Source: Corallochytrium limacisporum
Taxonomy: Eukaryota > Opisthokonta
DNA length: 64,000 nucleotides
Reading direction: 5' to 3'
NCBI GenBank assembly: GCA_002811645.1
Contig: PDIP01000016.1
Coordinates: 47,442-111,441, forward strand
Part shown: positions 22,401 to 32,243 of the stretch, one piece after another
How positions within the stretch are numbered: the first letter of the stretch is position 1
Layout: every line of letters begins with the position of its first letter
Notes under the pieces: model-generated
Told to the model about the DNA's origin: nothing
The model's input: only the letters and a program-made list of their open reading frames with translations
The model's database searches: none
Translations under genes and position numbers: made by a program

Positions 22401-23970
22401 GACCTGGTCCTTTACTGACTCTGACCGTGCCGGTGCTGACTTGAGCCCTTTCCTGAGTAACCCAGGTCGAGTTTTCCGGGGTCGTCTTAGCCGCATCAAA
22501 GCCCATGGCCAGGACATTAGCCTGGACAGCGCTGGTTCCTTCGAGGAGCGCCAGCACAAGCCGCTCATCGAGGGCCGGGAGATCTTCCCAATGTTTGAGT
22601 TGACCCGTTCAGCCACTCGCCCTGCCTCCGCTGCGGCTGGCGCCGTCACTGCGAACGAGGCCTACCCTTCAGATGGCGTTGTCTCAAAATTCGAGCGCCA
22701 AACCGCTGGTCCTGCTGTAGTCGAAGGCTCCAAGCCGCTAGTCCGTGATGGAGCCAGCTTTTCGTTGGACGATGACGAGGCCACGACCATGGCCAACGGT
22801 GGCCTGCTCCCGCCGATGCGTAGCGCGAGCCCTTCTCGCAGCTCCGCTGCCACGGACGCAATCCACTCAATGACACGGGATCAGAGTTTCCAATCCATCG
22901 GACGAGCCGCGGCTACTACACCGACTCCGGAGCTGGACTCTATGCTGTCCCCGAAGCGTGGAGCTGAGAAATCCGGCACTCTGGTATCCCAAAACCTTAC
23001 AAGCGCAGCGACTATGAAATTGTCCACAATCTCCACCCGCGAGGGGCCGGGAGGCTTCCCTGTCCATTTGCTCGGCGTCAAGCAGCTCAATCGAAAGCTC
23101 CTGCACAATCTCTTCCAGACTGCGTATGAAATGCGGAAGATGGTAGAACGTATGGGATCCATTGACATCTTGCGTGGCAAGGTCATGGCCTCGGTCTTCT
23201 ACGAGCCCTCTACACGCACACAGATGAGTTTCCAGGCTGCCATGGAGCGCCTCGGGGGCTCTGTGTTGTCCATTAATGTCGACACTTCGAGTGTGAAGAA
23301 GGGCGAGTCCCTGGCCGACACGCTGCGTTGCATGCAGTGCTACAGCGACCTGATTGTATTACGCCACCCAGAACCGGGTGCTATTCAGCAGGAGTCAAAG
23401 CACCTGCGCGTGCCACTCATCAATGCCGGCGACGGTATTGGGGAGCACCCGACCCAGGCCTTGCTTGATCTCTACACCATTCGTGAGGAGCTTGGTACGG
23501 TTAACAATCTGACGATCACCGTGGTCGGAGACCTTAAGCATGGACGCACTGTCCATTCCCTAGTGCGTCTGCTGACCAACTACAATGTCCGTCTTGTCTA
23601 CGTATCGCATCCCTCCCTGGGCATGCCTCAGGAAATTGTCAACGAAGTTCACGCCGCTGGTATACAACAAAGTTACGCTGAGGATCTGAACGATGTCATC
23701 GCAGACACTGATGTTCTCTATGTGACCCGCATTCAACGCGAACGATTCCCGTCTGAAGACGAGTATCAAAAGCATGCCGGCAAACTCGTTGTCGATGTGA
23801 AACTGCTGAAGAAGGCAAAGGATCATATGTGCATTCTCCATCCGCTGCCCCGTGTCGATGAGATCTCCACCGAAGTCGACTACGATCCTCGGGCAGCATA
23901 CTTCCGTCAGATGACCTATGGTATGTACGTGCGAATGGCTCTGTTGGCTACCATGCTGGGTAAGGCTTAA
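16426..23970 (+). CDS. CAD: Multifunctional GATase-CPSase-(pseudo)DHO-ATCase, Ura2/CAD type
   Basis: Two exons, 16426-19017 and 19678-23970 (stop at 23968), joined in phase 0 by a GTAAGT...CTACAG intron; 2294 residues. Domains: GATase about 1-395 (triad C276, H360, E362); CPSase A and B halves about 400-1320 with two ATP-grasp regions; MGS-like allosteric domain about 1330-1480; DHO-like about 1486-1800; Ser/Pro-rich linker about 1820-1990; ATCase about 1991-2294 (STRT at 2042, HPLPR at 2252). It makes carbamoyl phosphate and carbamoyl aspartate for pyrimidines in the cytosol. The DHO domain keeps only H1496 of the HxH pair (M1494-A-H1496). The carboxylated Lys is Y1583, a metal His is R1611, the next is Gln, and the DHAPH motif is absent. 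The domain is therefore dead, as in fungal Ura2, and a separate dihydroorotase is needed. Confidence 0.97.
19018..19677 (+). other. CAD intron (660 nt)
   Basis: The donor GAG|GTAAGT and acceptor TTCTACAG|AAA flank this interval, and the reading frame is intact across the join (...HELAE|KMSKMS...). The upstream exon frame stays open about 34 codons into the intron, so retention would give a protein ending inside the CPSase A half. No RNA gene or ORF of note is seen inside. Confidence 0.88.
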
Positions 23971-24340
23971 ACAGGACATAAAGCCAAAGATTCTGATGAA
24001 GATGAAAGCAAGCCCGCGATCTCTTTTTGATGTCAACCAAACTTGGATCCAAACCCAACTCTCCACACAACCCACTCCAAGATTGCTGTTCGTGACTCAA
24101 GCACGGACTTCAAACTCATCATCGTCATTCTTCCGAAGAAGACACATGTATTGAAAACATCAAACGTATGTCACCAAAAAAACCTAACCCCAATCTGACA
24201 ATATTTTTGTTTTCCCTACATGTCGAATAAATCATTCATTATTATATATCATGCATCTTTACATCATGTGTAATCTCAAAAATACAATTGCATCGTTTTG
24301 AACTGATTCTACTTTTCTGTCTAATGTATCTCAAGTCAAA
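23971..24340. other. Convergent 3' region, CAD / Pcc1
   Basis: Tail-to-tail 3' flanks of CAD (plus) and the Pcc1-like gene (minus). It is AT-rich with an AATAAA (about 24225) suited to CAD polyadenylation. No gene is seen. Confidence 0.5.
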
Positions 24341-24619
24341 CTATCCAAAGCGTAGCATTGTGTCGATACATAAGTACAGTTGATCCATAAACGACCCCGT
24401 AGCTACCCTCAATATCTTAAGATTCACTGCCCGGAAATTTACATGAACAATGTTATCTTCCACAACACTTACTTTCCGGATGCAAATGTCCGGCTTAGGT
24501 TCCCTATCAACAGACATGGTGTCAGCAACTACTTTCGCCAACCGCGCAGTCGGCATTGGCACATTAAGGTCCACACCATAGCAGTAGTCTGGTATGTCAG
24601 TCCTGGTTTCCTCTGTCAT
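24341..24619 (-). CDS. KEOPS/EKC complex subunit Pcc1 (LAGE3/CTAG family)
   Basis: 92 residues from ATG 24619. The pattern LNVPMPTARLAKVVADTMS-x-D-x-EPKPD, then a beta-strand VEDNIVHVNFRAVNLKILRV followed by a helix SFMDQLYLCIDTMLRFG, matches the whole Pcc1 fold (beta-alpha-beta-beta-alpha). The family is about 80-140 residues long. Pcc1 dimerises and binds Kae1/OSGEP in the complex that makes t6A37 on ANN-decoding tRNAs; it also affects telomeres and transcription in yeast. The gene is monocistronic. It is divergent from the TMEM245-like gene, with about 880 bp between the starts. Confidence 0.85.
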   Translation of the reverse strand: MTEETRTDIPDYCYGVDLNVPMPTARLAKVVADTMSVDREPKPDICIRKVSVVEDNIVHVNFRAVNLKILRVATGSFMDQLYLCIDTMLRFG

Positions 24620-25502
24620 GGCTACTTGGAATTCGTTTGTTGGTTACAGCTATCCCTATATCGTCACAACGTTACATGTTTATGTTTGCTTTTGTCGATC
24701 TCCGCAGAGCTTTTCTAATTTTCTTTATATCTAAGGCTTCTTCTACTGGAAAATTTGCCGACCAATGATTACTGAAAGTCGTATTGTCTTCTGAATCACT
24801 TTCCAAAATACCACAACCCCTTGTTTCCGTATGCTACCAAGAGAGCCAGCACGCGTGCCCTCCACCCCGCCGGGTGGGGGACGGGAGGACGGGAGGGTAG
24901 ACCTCCAGGTCTTTTTCAGCCCCTAAGAACAGAAGAGTGGGGTGGTGCGCTGGTGCGGTAACTGGACAGAGTGAATACTGCAAGACCACACAACCGGCCG
25001 TTTGTTGCGTAGGGACGAGGTCGGTTTGGTCCACACATATTCCTTGCCAGCCATCCGCTCCCGCTCCAGTGTGTGGCGAGAAAAGCGGGGGGGGGGTTCC
25101 GAAATGGCGACCAAATCCGCCAGCCCCCTTTTTCCCGCTGGACTGGTGCAGGTGAAAAGAGCGGGGCGGGTCTCTAGGAAGGGGGATCCCCGCGCAAAAT
25201 TAAGGAGAAAATGACATAATAAGTAGATAGGGAAACAGACAAAAGTCTCGCTCTCCTCGTCGGCTTGCACCCCGTTTCTTAAATTAGGTTCCTTAGGCCT
25301 ATGGTGGTCTGGTGTTTGGTATTCAAGATGCAGATCGATGATGCTAACAGAGTTGGCGATACCAGGCTGGTCAGAAACCAACGGTGCGACTACGTAGCTC
25401 GACATAAAAGAAAAGTGCAAACGCACAAGGGTCGGAAGCAAGAGATCAGAACAGGAATGTAAGCCATCTGGACCACTGCCTCCAAACCCCGTACGTGACG
25501 TC
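24620..25502. promoter_or_regulatory. Divergent promoter region, Pcc1 / TMEM245-like
   Basis: No gene is seen. It contains a TACTGAAAGTC element at 24770-24780, a CCACCC/GGGTGG hairpin in a G-rich stretch at about 24864-24898, and a run of ten G at 25087-25096, 407 bp upstream of the TMEM245-like ATG. Confidence 0.45.
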
Positions 25503-28500
25503 ATGGCAGAAGCAGAAGATTCACCGTCCGGGTTCTACAACCGGAGAGCCTCGTACAATGCGAATATTGGCGGACCATGGCACCAGACAAGGTCGCACAG
25601 CTACAACAGTCCTGCGCCGGGGCGCGTACGTCTGGGTCAAAGTCTTCCCGAGGGCCCTAAGCTCGCAACCATGCAGAAAGCTTTGGTACAGGTAGCCATT
25701 CAAGTCCTCGCCCTATTGGCGTGTTTGCTGGCCTACATGAACTTCCTGCTGATTCAGCCGTACATGAGTATCATTGTGGCGGCGACGTTGCTGGGTGTAA
25801 GTCTCCGGCAACCTTTCAATAGACTAGTGCACAGGATCCATGTCACTCTATCCTTAATTGAGCCGCTTAGTGAAAGCAGGAACAAAGAGAGCGGTGGCCA
25901 TGACCTTTCAATGCCTCCCGGCGACGAGGTGACAGAACGTCTCAATACACCAAGGCTGGTGGTAGATGAGAGCGGGATGGAAGGAACTGATGAGGCAGAT
26001 CCGCTGCACTCAACAATAGCTCCATTGGACAAACGGAAAGCACGCAGACCGCGGGCCGCAACGACACATGCAAGCGACCGGCGGGCGCAGTCCATAGGTT
26101 CTGGACGGCTAGGAATTGAAAGTGCTGTAGAGTACACCAACGGAGAGGACGAAGAGAGCTTCAAACCATTCCTCGCGCGCGCCAACTCAGTAAAATCAGC
26201 GGAGGACCTGCTGGGATCTTCCCCATCGAACAAGGACTGGGGAGAGCAACACCAAAATGCGCGGAGACTACCCGCAAGGGGATTATCAGTGGACCCGAAC
26301 AGCGGCTTTGGACGGCGTCATTCTCTCCCCGGCGACGATGTCAATCATCTACGCGACGACCTGGCTGGCAGCAGCGACTACGACCTTGATGGTGACTTCC
26401 TGATGCAATCCCATGGCAGCAGCGTCTACGATGATCCGCTTCTGCAAGTTGAGTTGCGTCGGCGTCGAATTGAGCAACTCAAGAAGGCCGAATTGCGCGG
26501 TGTATGGAAGGTTGTTTACGAATTTTTTGGCATTATCCACGAATCATTCATTGAGAGCGCGAGAGACATCATACGGCTATTGATGCGTGTTCTTTTTATT
26601 GCTTTGGAAATTTTAGGTCGGGTCCTGAACTTTGAGACACTGCAGGTTACGAGGACCCCGAAGAAACCCGAAGAGGAAAAGTCCACTATTGGAGACGTAG
26701 ACGCGGGCCGAAAGAAGGGAGTCCGGGAGAGTGACGTCCTCCGTGGGTCTCCGCTGGTGCGTGTCGCGTCACAGACGTTACGCTCATTTCGATCGATCCA
26801 GAGCCTCATGCCTGATGAAGTATCGGAGCATCCGGGGCCCAACACTCGATACAACGGTCTGTCAGAAGGAGCGGGAGTATCCGCTTTCCGATCGGAGCCG
26901 ACCTCTGCGGGCATTGATGATGAGGATCCTGGTCCTGTCACCGCCGGTGCGGTTAGTGACGTATACTTCCGCTACTTGTTCCAGCTCTGTGCGGTATACA
27001 TAGTTTACTCGACGGTTAAGCACTTCTACATCACTCCGGGTGCCACAAACAAGTCCTTGCGCATCACTATGGCCATGACCTGGATGTCTTTTCTAGCTTA
27101 TCTGGTGTACTTCTGTGTTACGGCCGGGCACAACATTGTGCGCCAGGATGCGGGCATTCTGCGATACGCGAAACGGTTAGATAGGGCGACTGGAAACGTG
27201 ACAACCCGCTTACTTCGCATCCCTTACAACATTTACCGTCTCATTATGGACTATGTGATGGGAATTCTGGAGTCGTGCCGGATTGCCATTCTGGCCAACG
27301 TGCGATTTATAATGACGCTAACCCTAGTGCTTGCCATGGGCTTTGGTGGCATCGGCATCACGGGCTATCTAGTTTTCCGATGTATGAACGAAGTGCAGGA
27401 AGTCCTGCTCGTTCTCAGAGGCCAAGTGAGCTATCTAGTGTCCGGTAGCGAAAACTACGATTTCTTCCTACGCCTATGGGACTACCTGCGAACAGAAGTC
27501 AACGAGAGAGGCAGTACTTTCCTACAGAACGATCGGATCGCCCCATTGCTTGTGTTGCTCGGATTCGCATCGGATACATCGATGGGAGGATCGGAACCTC
27601 TGCTAAGGCACATGAGCACCACCATGCCGCATGTGACCATGTTGCTGAGAGACTTTGGATTTGTTGCCGAGAACATCACCAGCACATTTGCGAACATATC
27701 GGATAGCGACCCTGCTGCTGGTGGTGAACACGGTTTCACCAGGCATACGGATCCATCTATTGGCCTGGGCGAATCTTTTAGTCTTGCCATGAACGAAATG
27801 AGAGATGCGTTTCTCACCGCTCTCAATGACGCTGTCGGAGAGTTTGGTATCTCTGTCGAGCATGTGCTGGAGTCTGGGCAACTCAAGGACGTCAGCGCGG
27901 AGTCCCTACAAAACGCCTGGCGAATGCTGCAGCTGGCTATCACCTTTCCCATTCAACTACTCTACTCGGTTATGTACAATGGGTTTGGTCTTGTGATCTT
28001 CTTGTCGATTGTCTTCTTCATCCTCAACGGAGACCACGACCTGCCCAACATTGTGATCCGACCCTTCCCAGTCGGTGAGCATTTCCACCGACGGTTCAGC
28101 AAGGCGGTGACGGAAGCCATTCAAGGTATTTACGTATGCACACTGAAGATCTCTGTTTTCCATATGCTTCTTACGTGGGTAACGTTCTCCTTCCTTGAGG
28201 TCAAGGGTGTATACCTAAGCATGTTGCTCGCTGGCTTCTTCAGTGTCCTACCATTCTTGTCCAGCTACATGATCTGCATCAGTCCTTTGGTGCAGGGATA
28301 CTTCAAGGGCAACATGACCGGAGCAACCATTGTCTTTTTTATTCACTTCCTCGCCGTGTGGACCGTCGATGGTTACATTTACGAAGAGATCCCCTCCTCC
28401 CACCCCTTCCTGGCCGGTCTGGCCATTGTTCTCGGCATCTATACCTTTGATATCCCCGGGGCGCTCTACGGTCCGCTTTTGGTCTGTCTAGCGATCATTG

Positions 28501-28766
28501 TTTACCAAATGGTAGAGGACATCTATCTCATTGGTACCCCTCATGCATTAGGTGCACCGTCGTGGACCAGCTTAGAGACGCCCGGGCGCCAGACCAGCAG
28601 TAGTTGCGTTGAGAACCTCACAGGGGCGACTGCGTCGATGATGCCGCCGCCTCCTGCGATGCAGGGAGGCCAGCGTTCAGCGGCTGCGGGGGGCAGCGGC
28701 AAGTGGCAAGGTGTTGGCCCTGCCACGGGTCATCGCATGACACCGTTGAGTGAGAGAAAGATTTGA
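25503..28766 (+). CDS. TMEM245 / AI-2E transporter-like multipass membrane protein
   Basis: 1087 residues from ATG 25503. Two N-terminal spans at about 60-100 (ALVQVAIQVLALLACLLAYM) are followed by about 300 polar residues, more spans at about 475-640, a loop region, and a C-terminal block at about 815-1010. That block holds the AI-2E/PF01594 signature: NIVIRPFPVGEHFHRRFSK, a helix EAIQGIYVCTL, LSMLLAGFFSVLPFLSSY, and a final IVYQMVEDIYLIG. It is the eukaryotic TMEM245 type, longer than bacterial members (about 350) and human TMEM245 (about 880) because of the inserted polar region. Its substrate is unknown. The polar tail is Gly/Pro-rich. Confidence 0.82.
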   Translation: MAEAEDSPSGFYNRRASYNANIGGPWHQTRSHSYNSPAPGRVRLGQSLPEGPKLATMQKALVQVAIQVLALLACLLAYMNFLLIQPYMSIIVAATLLGVSLRQPFNRLVHRIHVTLSLIEPLSESRNKESGGHDLSMPPGDEVTERLNTPRLVVDESGMEGTDEADPLHSTIAPLDKRKARRPRAATTHASDRRAQSIGSGRLGIESAVEYTNGEDEESFKPFLARANSVKSAEDLLGSSPSNKDWGEQHQNARRLPARGLSVDPNSGFGRRHSLPGDDVNHLRDDLAGSSDYDLDGDFLMQSHGSSVYDDPLLQVELRRRRIEQLKKAELRGVWKVVYEFFGIIHESFIESARDIIRLLMRVLFIALEILGRVLNFETLQVTRTPKKPEEEKSTIGDVDAGRKKGVRESDVLRGSPLVRVASQTLRSFRSIQSLMPDEVSEHPGPNTRYNGLSEGAGVSAFRSEPTSAGIDDEDPGPVTAGAVSDVYFRYLFQLCAVYIVYSTVKHFYITPGATNKSLRITMAMTWMSFLAYLVYFCVTAGHNIVRQDAGILRYAKRLDRATGNVTTRLLRIPYNIYRLIMDYVMGILESCRIAILANVRFIMTLTLVLAMGFGGIGITGYLVFRCMNEVQEVLLVLRGQVSYLVSGSENYDFFLRLWDYLRTEVNERGSTFLQNDRIAPLLVLLGFASDTSMGGSEPLLRHMSTTMPHVTMLLRDFGFVAENITSTFANISDSDPAAGGEHGFTRHTDPSIGLGESFSLAMNEMRDAFLTALNDAVGEFGISVEHVLESGQLKDVSAESLQNAWRMLQLAITFPIQLLYSVMYNGFGLVIFLSIVFFILNGDHDLPNIVIRPFPVGEHFHRRFSKAVTEAIQGIYVCTLKISVFHMLLTWVTFSFLEVKGVYLSMLLAGFFSVLPFLSSYMICISPLVQGYFKGNMTGATIVFFIHFLAVWTVDGYIYEEIPSSHPFLAGLAIVLGIYTFDIPGALYGPLLVCLAIIVYQMVEDIYLIGTPHALGAPSWTSLETPGRQTSSSCVENLTGATASMMPPPPAMQGGQRSAAAGGSGKWQGVGPATGHRMTPLSERKI

Positions 28767-28875
28767 ATTTGTGCGCATCATCGCCGTTGGATAGGGAACT
28801 CATTAGTTGTTAAAACAATAATATACATGTATGATACAATAGTAGTGATGAAGACGCGTTGCTTTTCTTGTACAT

Positions 28876-29313
28876 TCACTGGTCGTCATACTGCCCGACG
28901 TCCTCAGCGTCCAATCGTTCGCTGACCTCTGCCACAACCTCCGGGTAGTATTGGGCCACGCTGCGCTGCAGTTTCAGAACCCGCTCGTGCAGTGCCTGCA
29001 TATCTTCTCGCAGCGCCTTCACCTCCTTCGTATGTTGCTTCAGCCGGGTTGTGTTGGTGTCTGCCAAACTTTCTGTGAAATTGAGAAATCCGTTCAATGT
29101 TTCGTTGCTTTTCTCAAATTGCAGGAGTATCTTCTTCTGAACATCTGCCATCCCACGAATGTCCTCGAGACTGGCCGTGTCCGCAATGGCTTTGGAGAAG
29201 ACTTCGGTTGCGGCACCTGTTTCGGCATCATAATCGCAGTCTTCGGATTGAAATGAACTCATAGAGACTGAAGTTACAATGCCAGGCTGCTTACTTGGCG
29301 CTTGATTTTCCAT
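28876..29313 (-). CDS. KXD1: KXD1-like BORC/BLOC-1 subunit
   Basis: 145 residues from ATG 29313. The C-terminal 85 residues are helical and match the KxDL family: QFEKSNETLNGFLNFTESLA, then TTRLKQHTKEVKALREDMQ, and a final LKLQRSVAQYYPEVV, equivalent to the L(K)xxLAxxHPE end of the human protein. The signature position reads REDM rather than K-x-DL. The first 50 residues are a polar, acidic tail. KXD1 is part of BORC, which recruits Arl8 to lysosomes for kinesin-driven positioning; in yeast a relative sits in the BLOC-1-like complex. It converges with the TMEM245-like gene (109 bp). Confidence 0.72.
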   Translation of the reverse strand: MENQAPSKQPGIVTSVSMSSFQSEDCDYDAETGAATEVFSKAIADTASLEDIRGMADVQKKILLQFEKSNETLNGFLNFTESLADTNTTRLKQHTKEVKALREDMQALHERVLKLQRSVAQYYPEVVAEVSERLDAEDVGQYDDQ

Positions 29314-30006
29314 GTTTGCGCCTTTTCGCTTTCCTAAGGTTTTGGATCCACTGCTTCCTCTGTTGTTCCGCAGATTCCAACTAAACGGGTATGTATCTCT
29401 ACATTCCCTTCTCTTTTGCTGTCTCTATTAAGTGATCATCCAACTCTATTTGATAGCATCTCATTCATTCATTCATTCATTCATTATCAAAAGGCATTGC
29501 GAGGTAACCTATGCAGTTCCACAAATAGCATCCAAAGTAGGCCAACTACAAGTACCCAGGAGGGACTGGCTCTTTTGCACCCAAATCCCCTCACACTCCC
29601 CACCGAAGCCCTAACCCACTGCCGCATAACAACAATAGAAAAATTGGGCCCCCAATTTGCGCGCGGCTTTGCGTACGGACGGGTTACGCGTAGAGATGGA
29701 TGAACGCCACTGGTGCCGGGGTGGCTGTTTTTAGGGCCCCCAGTGTTTGCTTTTCGGGTACGCTCGTGTATCGATGAGTACAGTTATTGCTGTTGTCGGA
29801 TCAATTCCCTCGTAAGTTCATAGCACTGTCCCGTTCATTTCCTTTTTAATGGGTCGTTCATGTAAGATATGGTATTTATCATTCCGCACGTGGACGACTC
29901 ATCGTATGGTCGGTAATGGTAGGCACGTGTTGATATCGATCTGAGAACATTCAAGGCTATGGATCTGTAGAAAACTTGTGACCGGTTTTCTACTTTAGAG
30001 CATACC
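29314..30006. promoter_or_regulatory. Divergent promoter region with CATT microsatellite
   Basis: Upstream region shared by KXD1-like (minus) and the single-pass membrane protein (plus). It contains a tetranucleotide microsatellite (CATT)n at about 29461-29485. No gene is seen. Confidence 0.45.
29461..29485. repeat. CATT tetranucleotide microsatellite
   Basis: Six consecutive CATT units in the KXD1-like upstream region. Confidence 0.85.
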
Positions 30007-31014
30007 ATGGCCGCTGTGACCACAGCCACTCAATGGCTATCCCAGATACAAGAGCGCGTACTTCATTGGTGGCAAGGCGCGACTGAGCAACACCAGGGCT
30101 ACGTTCTGCGGAGCCAGCTACAGAGTGCGGTCAGCAGTCTACAACTGGCACTGCGAGATCTTGGTCTGCAAAGCAATTACAAGCAAAAGGAACCTGAGAC
30201 TTTTCTTGAACAGATTGAAGCATACATGCAATATGCAACGCGATTAATCTTCCCTCGGTTCACACCTGGAGAGGCGTCTGCCTTTTGCCTCGGTTTTGCG
30301 ATGGCCTGCGTTCTATGTTTGGTTGTGTTCGCCCACAGCAGTCGACGTGAAGTATGTAAACAGATCATTGATCTCAAATCCCATGACAGGTTACTATACG
30401 AAGTGAAGCAGGAGCTGATAAAGATTCAAGAGTTCGGCCGAAAGACTCCGGACACACTGTACGAAAGGGAGTTGTTCATGAGCCCCAGCCAGATGGTCGA
30501 CATGGGACTACTTCGAGAGACCCTGCTGCAGCAAGAAATCGAAAGGGAGGCCATGAAGATTGCGGCTGGATCAAATGACGCCACTATTCCATCCCCGCGA
30601 CCCCTTGGGGTCAGTCGAGCCCGGTCAAACCCCTCAAAGCTGTCGTCCAATGCCACAAACAGTACCACCAGTGGTAGCATGAACTTTAGAGAATGGGTTA
30701 AGAAGATGGATGAGATGGAGGATATGACACCGATGCGAGAGCTCCGCAATAACCACGCGGCCAATGCTGGTCCATACACACCCAAGTCCGGCTACGGTTC
30801 CACAGAAGGATCCACTGTTGATCTTAATCTTTCCGATATGAAACTCCGTGAACGATTCATCAATGGCGCGGGTATAAGTCACAGTGAACCCCGGCCGTAC
30901 CGAGTGGGCCGTGCAGTCGCTGGCGCCGCGCTTGCCGAGGACGAGGAAGACGAGATTAGCCCAGGTAAGGGCTTCGAGTCCGCGTCCGCTTCCAAATACG
31001 CCGTGGGTGCATGA
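30007..31014 (+). CDS. Single-pass membrane protein of unknown function
   Basis: 335 residues from ATG 30007 (CACC-like context). The N-terminal 95 residues are amphipathic/helical. One strong hydrophobic segment lies at about 95-116 (SAFCLGFAMACVLCLVVFAH). It is followed by a coiled-coil-like stretch (KSHDRLLYEVKQELIKIQEF, then LRETLLQQEIEREAMKI) and a Ser/Asn-rich disordered tail. There is no signal peptide, so it is probably an internally anchored protein with its C-terminus in the cytosol. I do not recognise the family. The even codon use, good ATG context and size support a real gene. It converges with the ER DnaJ gene (119 bp). Confidence 0.7.
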   Translation: MAAVTTATQWLSQIQERVLHWWQGATEQHQGYVLRSQLQSAVSSLQLALRDLGLQSNYKQKEPETFLEQIEAYMQYATRLIFPRFTPGEASAFCLGFAMACVLCLVVFAHSSRREVCKQIIDLKSHDRLLYEVKQELIKIQEFGRKTPDTLYERELFMSPSQMVDMGLLRETLLQQEIEREAMKIAAGSNDATIPSPRPLGVSRARSNPSKLSSNATNSTTSGSMNFREWVKKMDEMEDMTPMRELRNNHAANAGPYTPKSGYGSTEGSTVDLNLSDMKLRERFINGAGISHSEPRPYRVGRAVAGAALAEDEEDEISPGKGFESASASKYAVGA

Positions 31015-31133
31015 AAGACAATAAACACAAAAAGACATATTCTCTCAGAAAGCAACTACAGTCCGCCCGTCAACCTAAACCGTTGTTGTGGAACTCCTAT
31101 AATTTAATGGCCCTCTATACTGTTATCACTATA

Positions 31134-32243
31134 CTAGCCCAAGAGCTGAGCAATCTGTTCCGTTTTGCTGGCATCAAGGTCTGTAGGGATCACAACCTGA
31201 ATCTTGACGAAAAGGTCGCCTTTCTTTGACGCCATCTCGTGGTATGGCATGCCTTCACCAACAACCGTGAGCACATCTCCCGGCTGGCTCACACCATCAC
31301 GCGCAATGACGAACTCATGCCCGTCCAAGTGGATGCGTGTTGTGCTGAATCCTTGCAGAGCGTCCTTTAGACTAATATCCAACTTCACTTCGAGATTATT
31401 GCCGTCCCGCACAAAGGTCGAGTGCGGTTGGGTTGCAATACGGAAGATGACATCACCGGGAATTGTGTCAACTTCTTGGTCACCTTCCCGAACAAAAACA
31501 ATTGGTTCACCATCCGGGATGCCTGCCTCTACGTCCACAGTCAACTTCCGCTTACCACGCGTGTGCTTTTTACCTTCACAAACAGGGCACTTTTCCGTAA
31601 TCTTCACACCGGTGCCTCCGCAGACATTGCATGGTCTCTGCATGCGCTGTACCATGCCCGGACCTAGGCGCTGTTCAACGACAATCTGACCACGACCTTG
31701 GCACTTGGGACACTGCTGTATTGCTTCCTGACTGGCTGCTCCGGATCCATGGCAATGAGAACAGATCGTTTTCTTGACCACTTCGACCTCGAAGGTGGCT
31801 CCGTTGTAAATGTCTTCTAGAGTGACCAAGAGATCAGCCACGATGTTGTCACCCCTTCGCTGGGCATTTCGGTGACCACCTCCGAAGAAAGATCCAAAGA
31901 AATCTGCGAAGGGATCGAAGCCACCACCGCCACGCCCGCCTCTGCCGCCGTCCTCCATGCGCTCTAGACCCGGGAAGCCTTCACGGTCGTAGACAACTTT
32001 TTTCTCTTCGTCGCTCAAGACGTCGTATGCAGATTGCAATTCTGCAAACTTTTCCTCCGCGTGAGGGTCGTCCTGGTTCTTATCCGGATGCAACGAACGG
32101 GCCAGCTTTCTGTAAGCTTTGCGAATATCTGCTTCGCTGGCGTTGCGCTGGACGCCGAGAACCTCGTAGAGGTCACGGCGATTGGCATCAACCAGGCAGA
32201 CCAGAAGCAAGGCGAAAAGAAAGAGGTAGCCCCAGACTCGCAT
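31134..32243 (-). CDS. ER-lumenal type A/B DnaJ co-chaperone (DNAJB11/Scj1-like)
   Basis: 369 residues from ATG 32243. Signal peptide about 1-20 (LFLFALLLVCLVDA); J domain about 24-88 with HPD at 52-54; a G/F-rich stretch 98-128; a Cys-rich zinc region with four CxxC pairs at 161-164, 178-181, 205-208 and 219-222; and C-terminal substrate-binding beta domains to the end. Cys-rich and lumenal together fit Scj1; DNAJB11/ERdj3 has fewer zinc ligands. It stimulates BiP/Kar2 ATPase and delivers unfolded clients. The C-terminus (QIAQLLG) has no HDEL/KDEL, as in secreted or BiP-retained ERdj3. The upstream 1.4 kb has a run of nine C (486 bp from the ATG). Confidence 0.92.
   Translation of the reverse strand: MRVWGYLFLFALLLVCLVDANRRDLYEVLGVQRNASEADIRKAYRKLARSLHPDKNQDDPHAEEKFAELQSAYDVLSDEEKKVVYDREGFPGLERMEDGGRGGRGGGGFDPFADFFGSFFGGGHRNAQRRGDNIVADLLVTLEDIYNGATFEVEVVKKTICSHCHGSGAASQEAIQQCPKCQGRGQIVVEQRLGPGMVQRMQRPCNVCGGTGVKITEKCPVCEGKKHTRGKRKLTVDVEAGIPDGEPIVFVREGDQEVDTIPGDVIFRIATQPHSTFVRDGNNLEVKLDISLKDALQGFSTTRIHLDGHEFVIARDGVSQPGDVLTVVGEGMPYHEMASKKGDLFVKIQVVIPTDLDASKTEQIAQLLG

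Noticed and set aside
29461-29485. CRISPR-like array from regular short repeats
   Set aside because: It is a simple CATT microsatellite without spacers. No CRISPR array was seen anywhere in the window.
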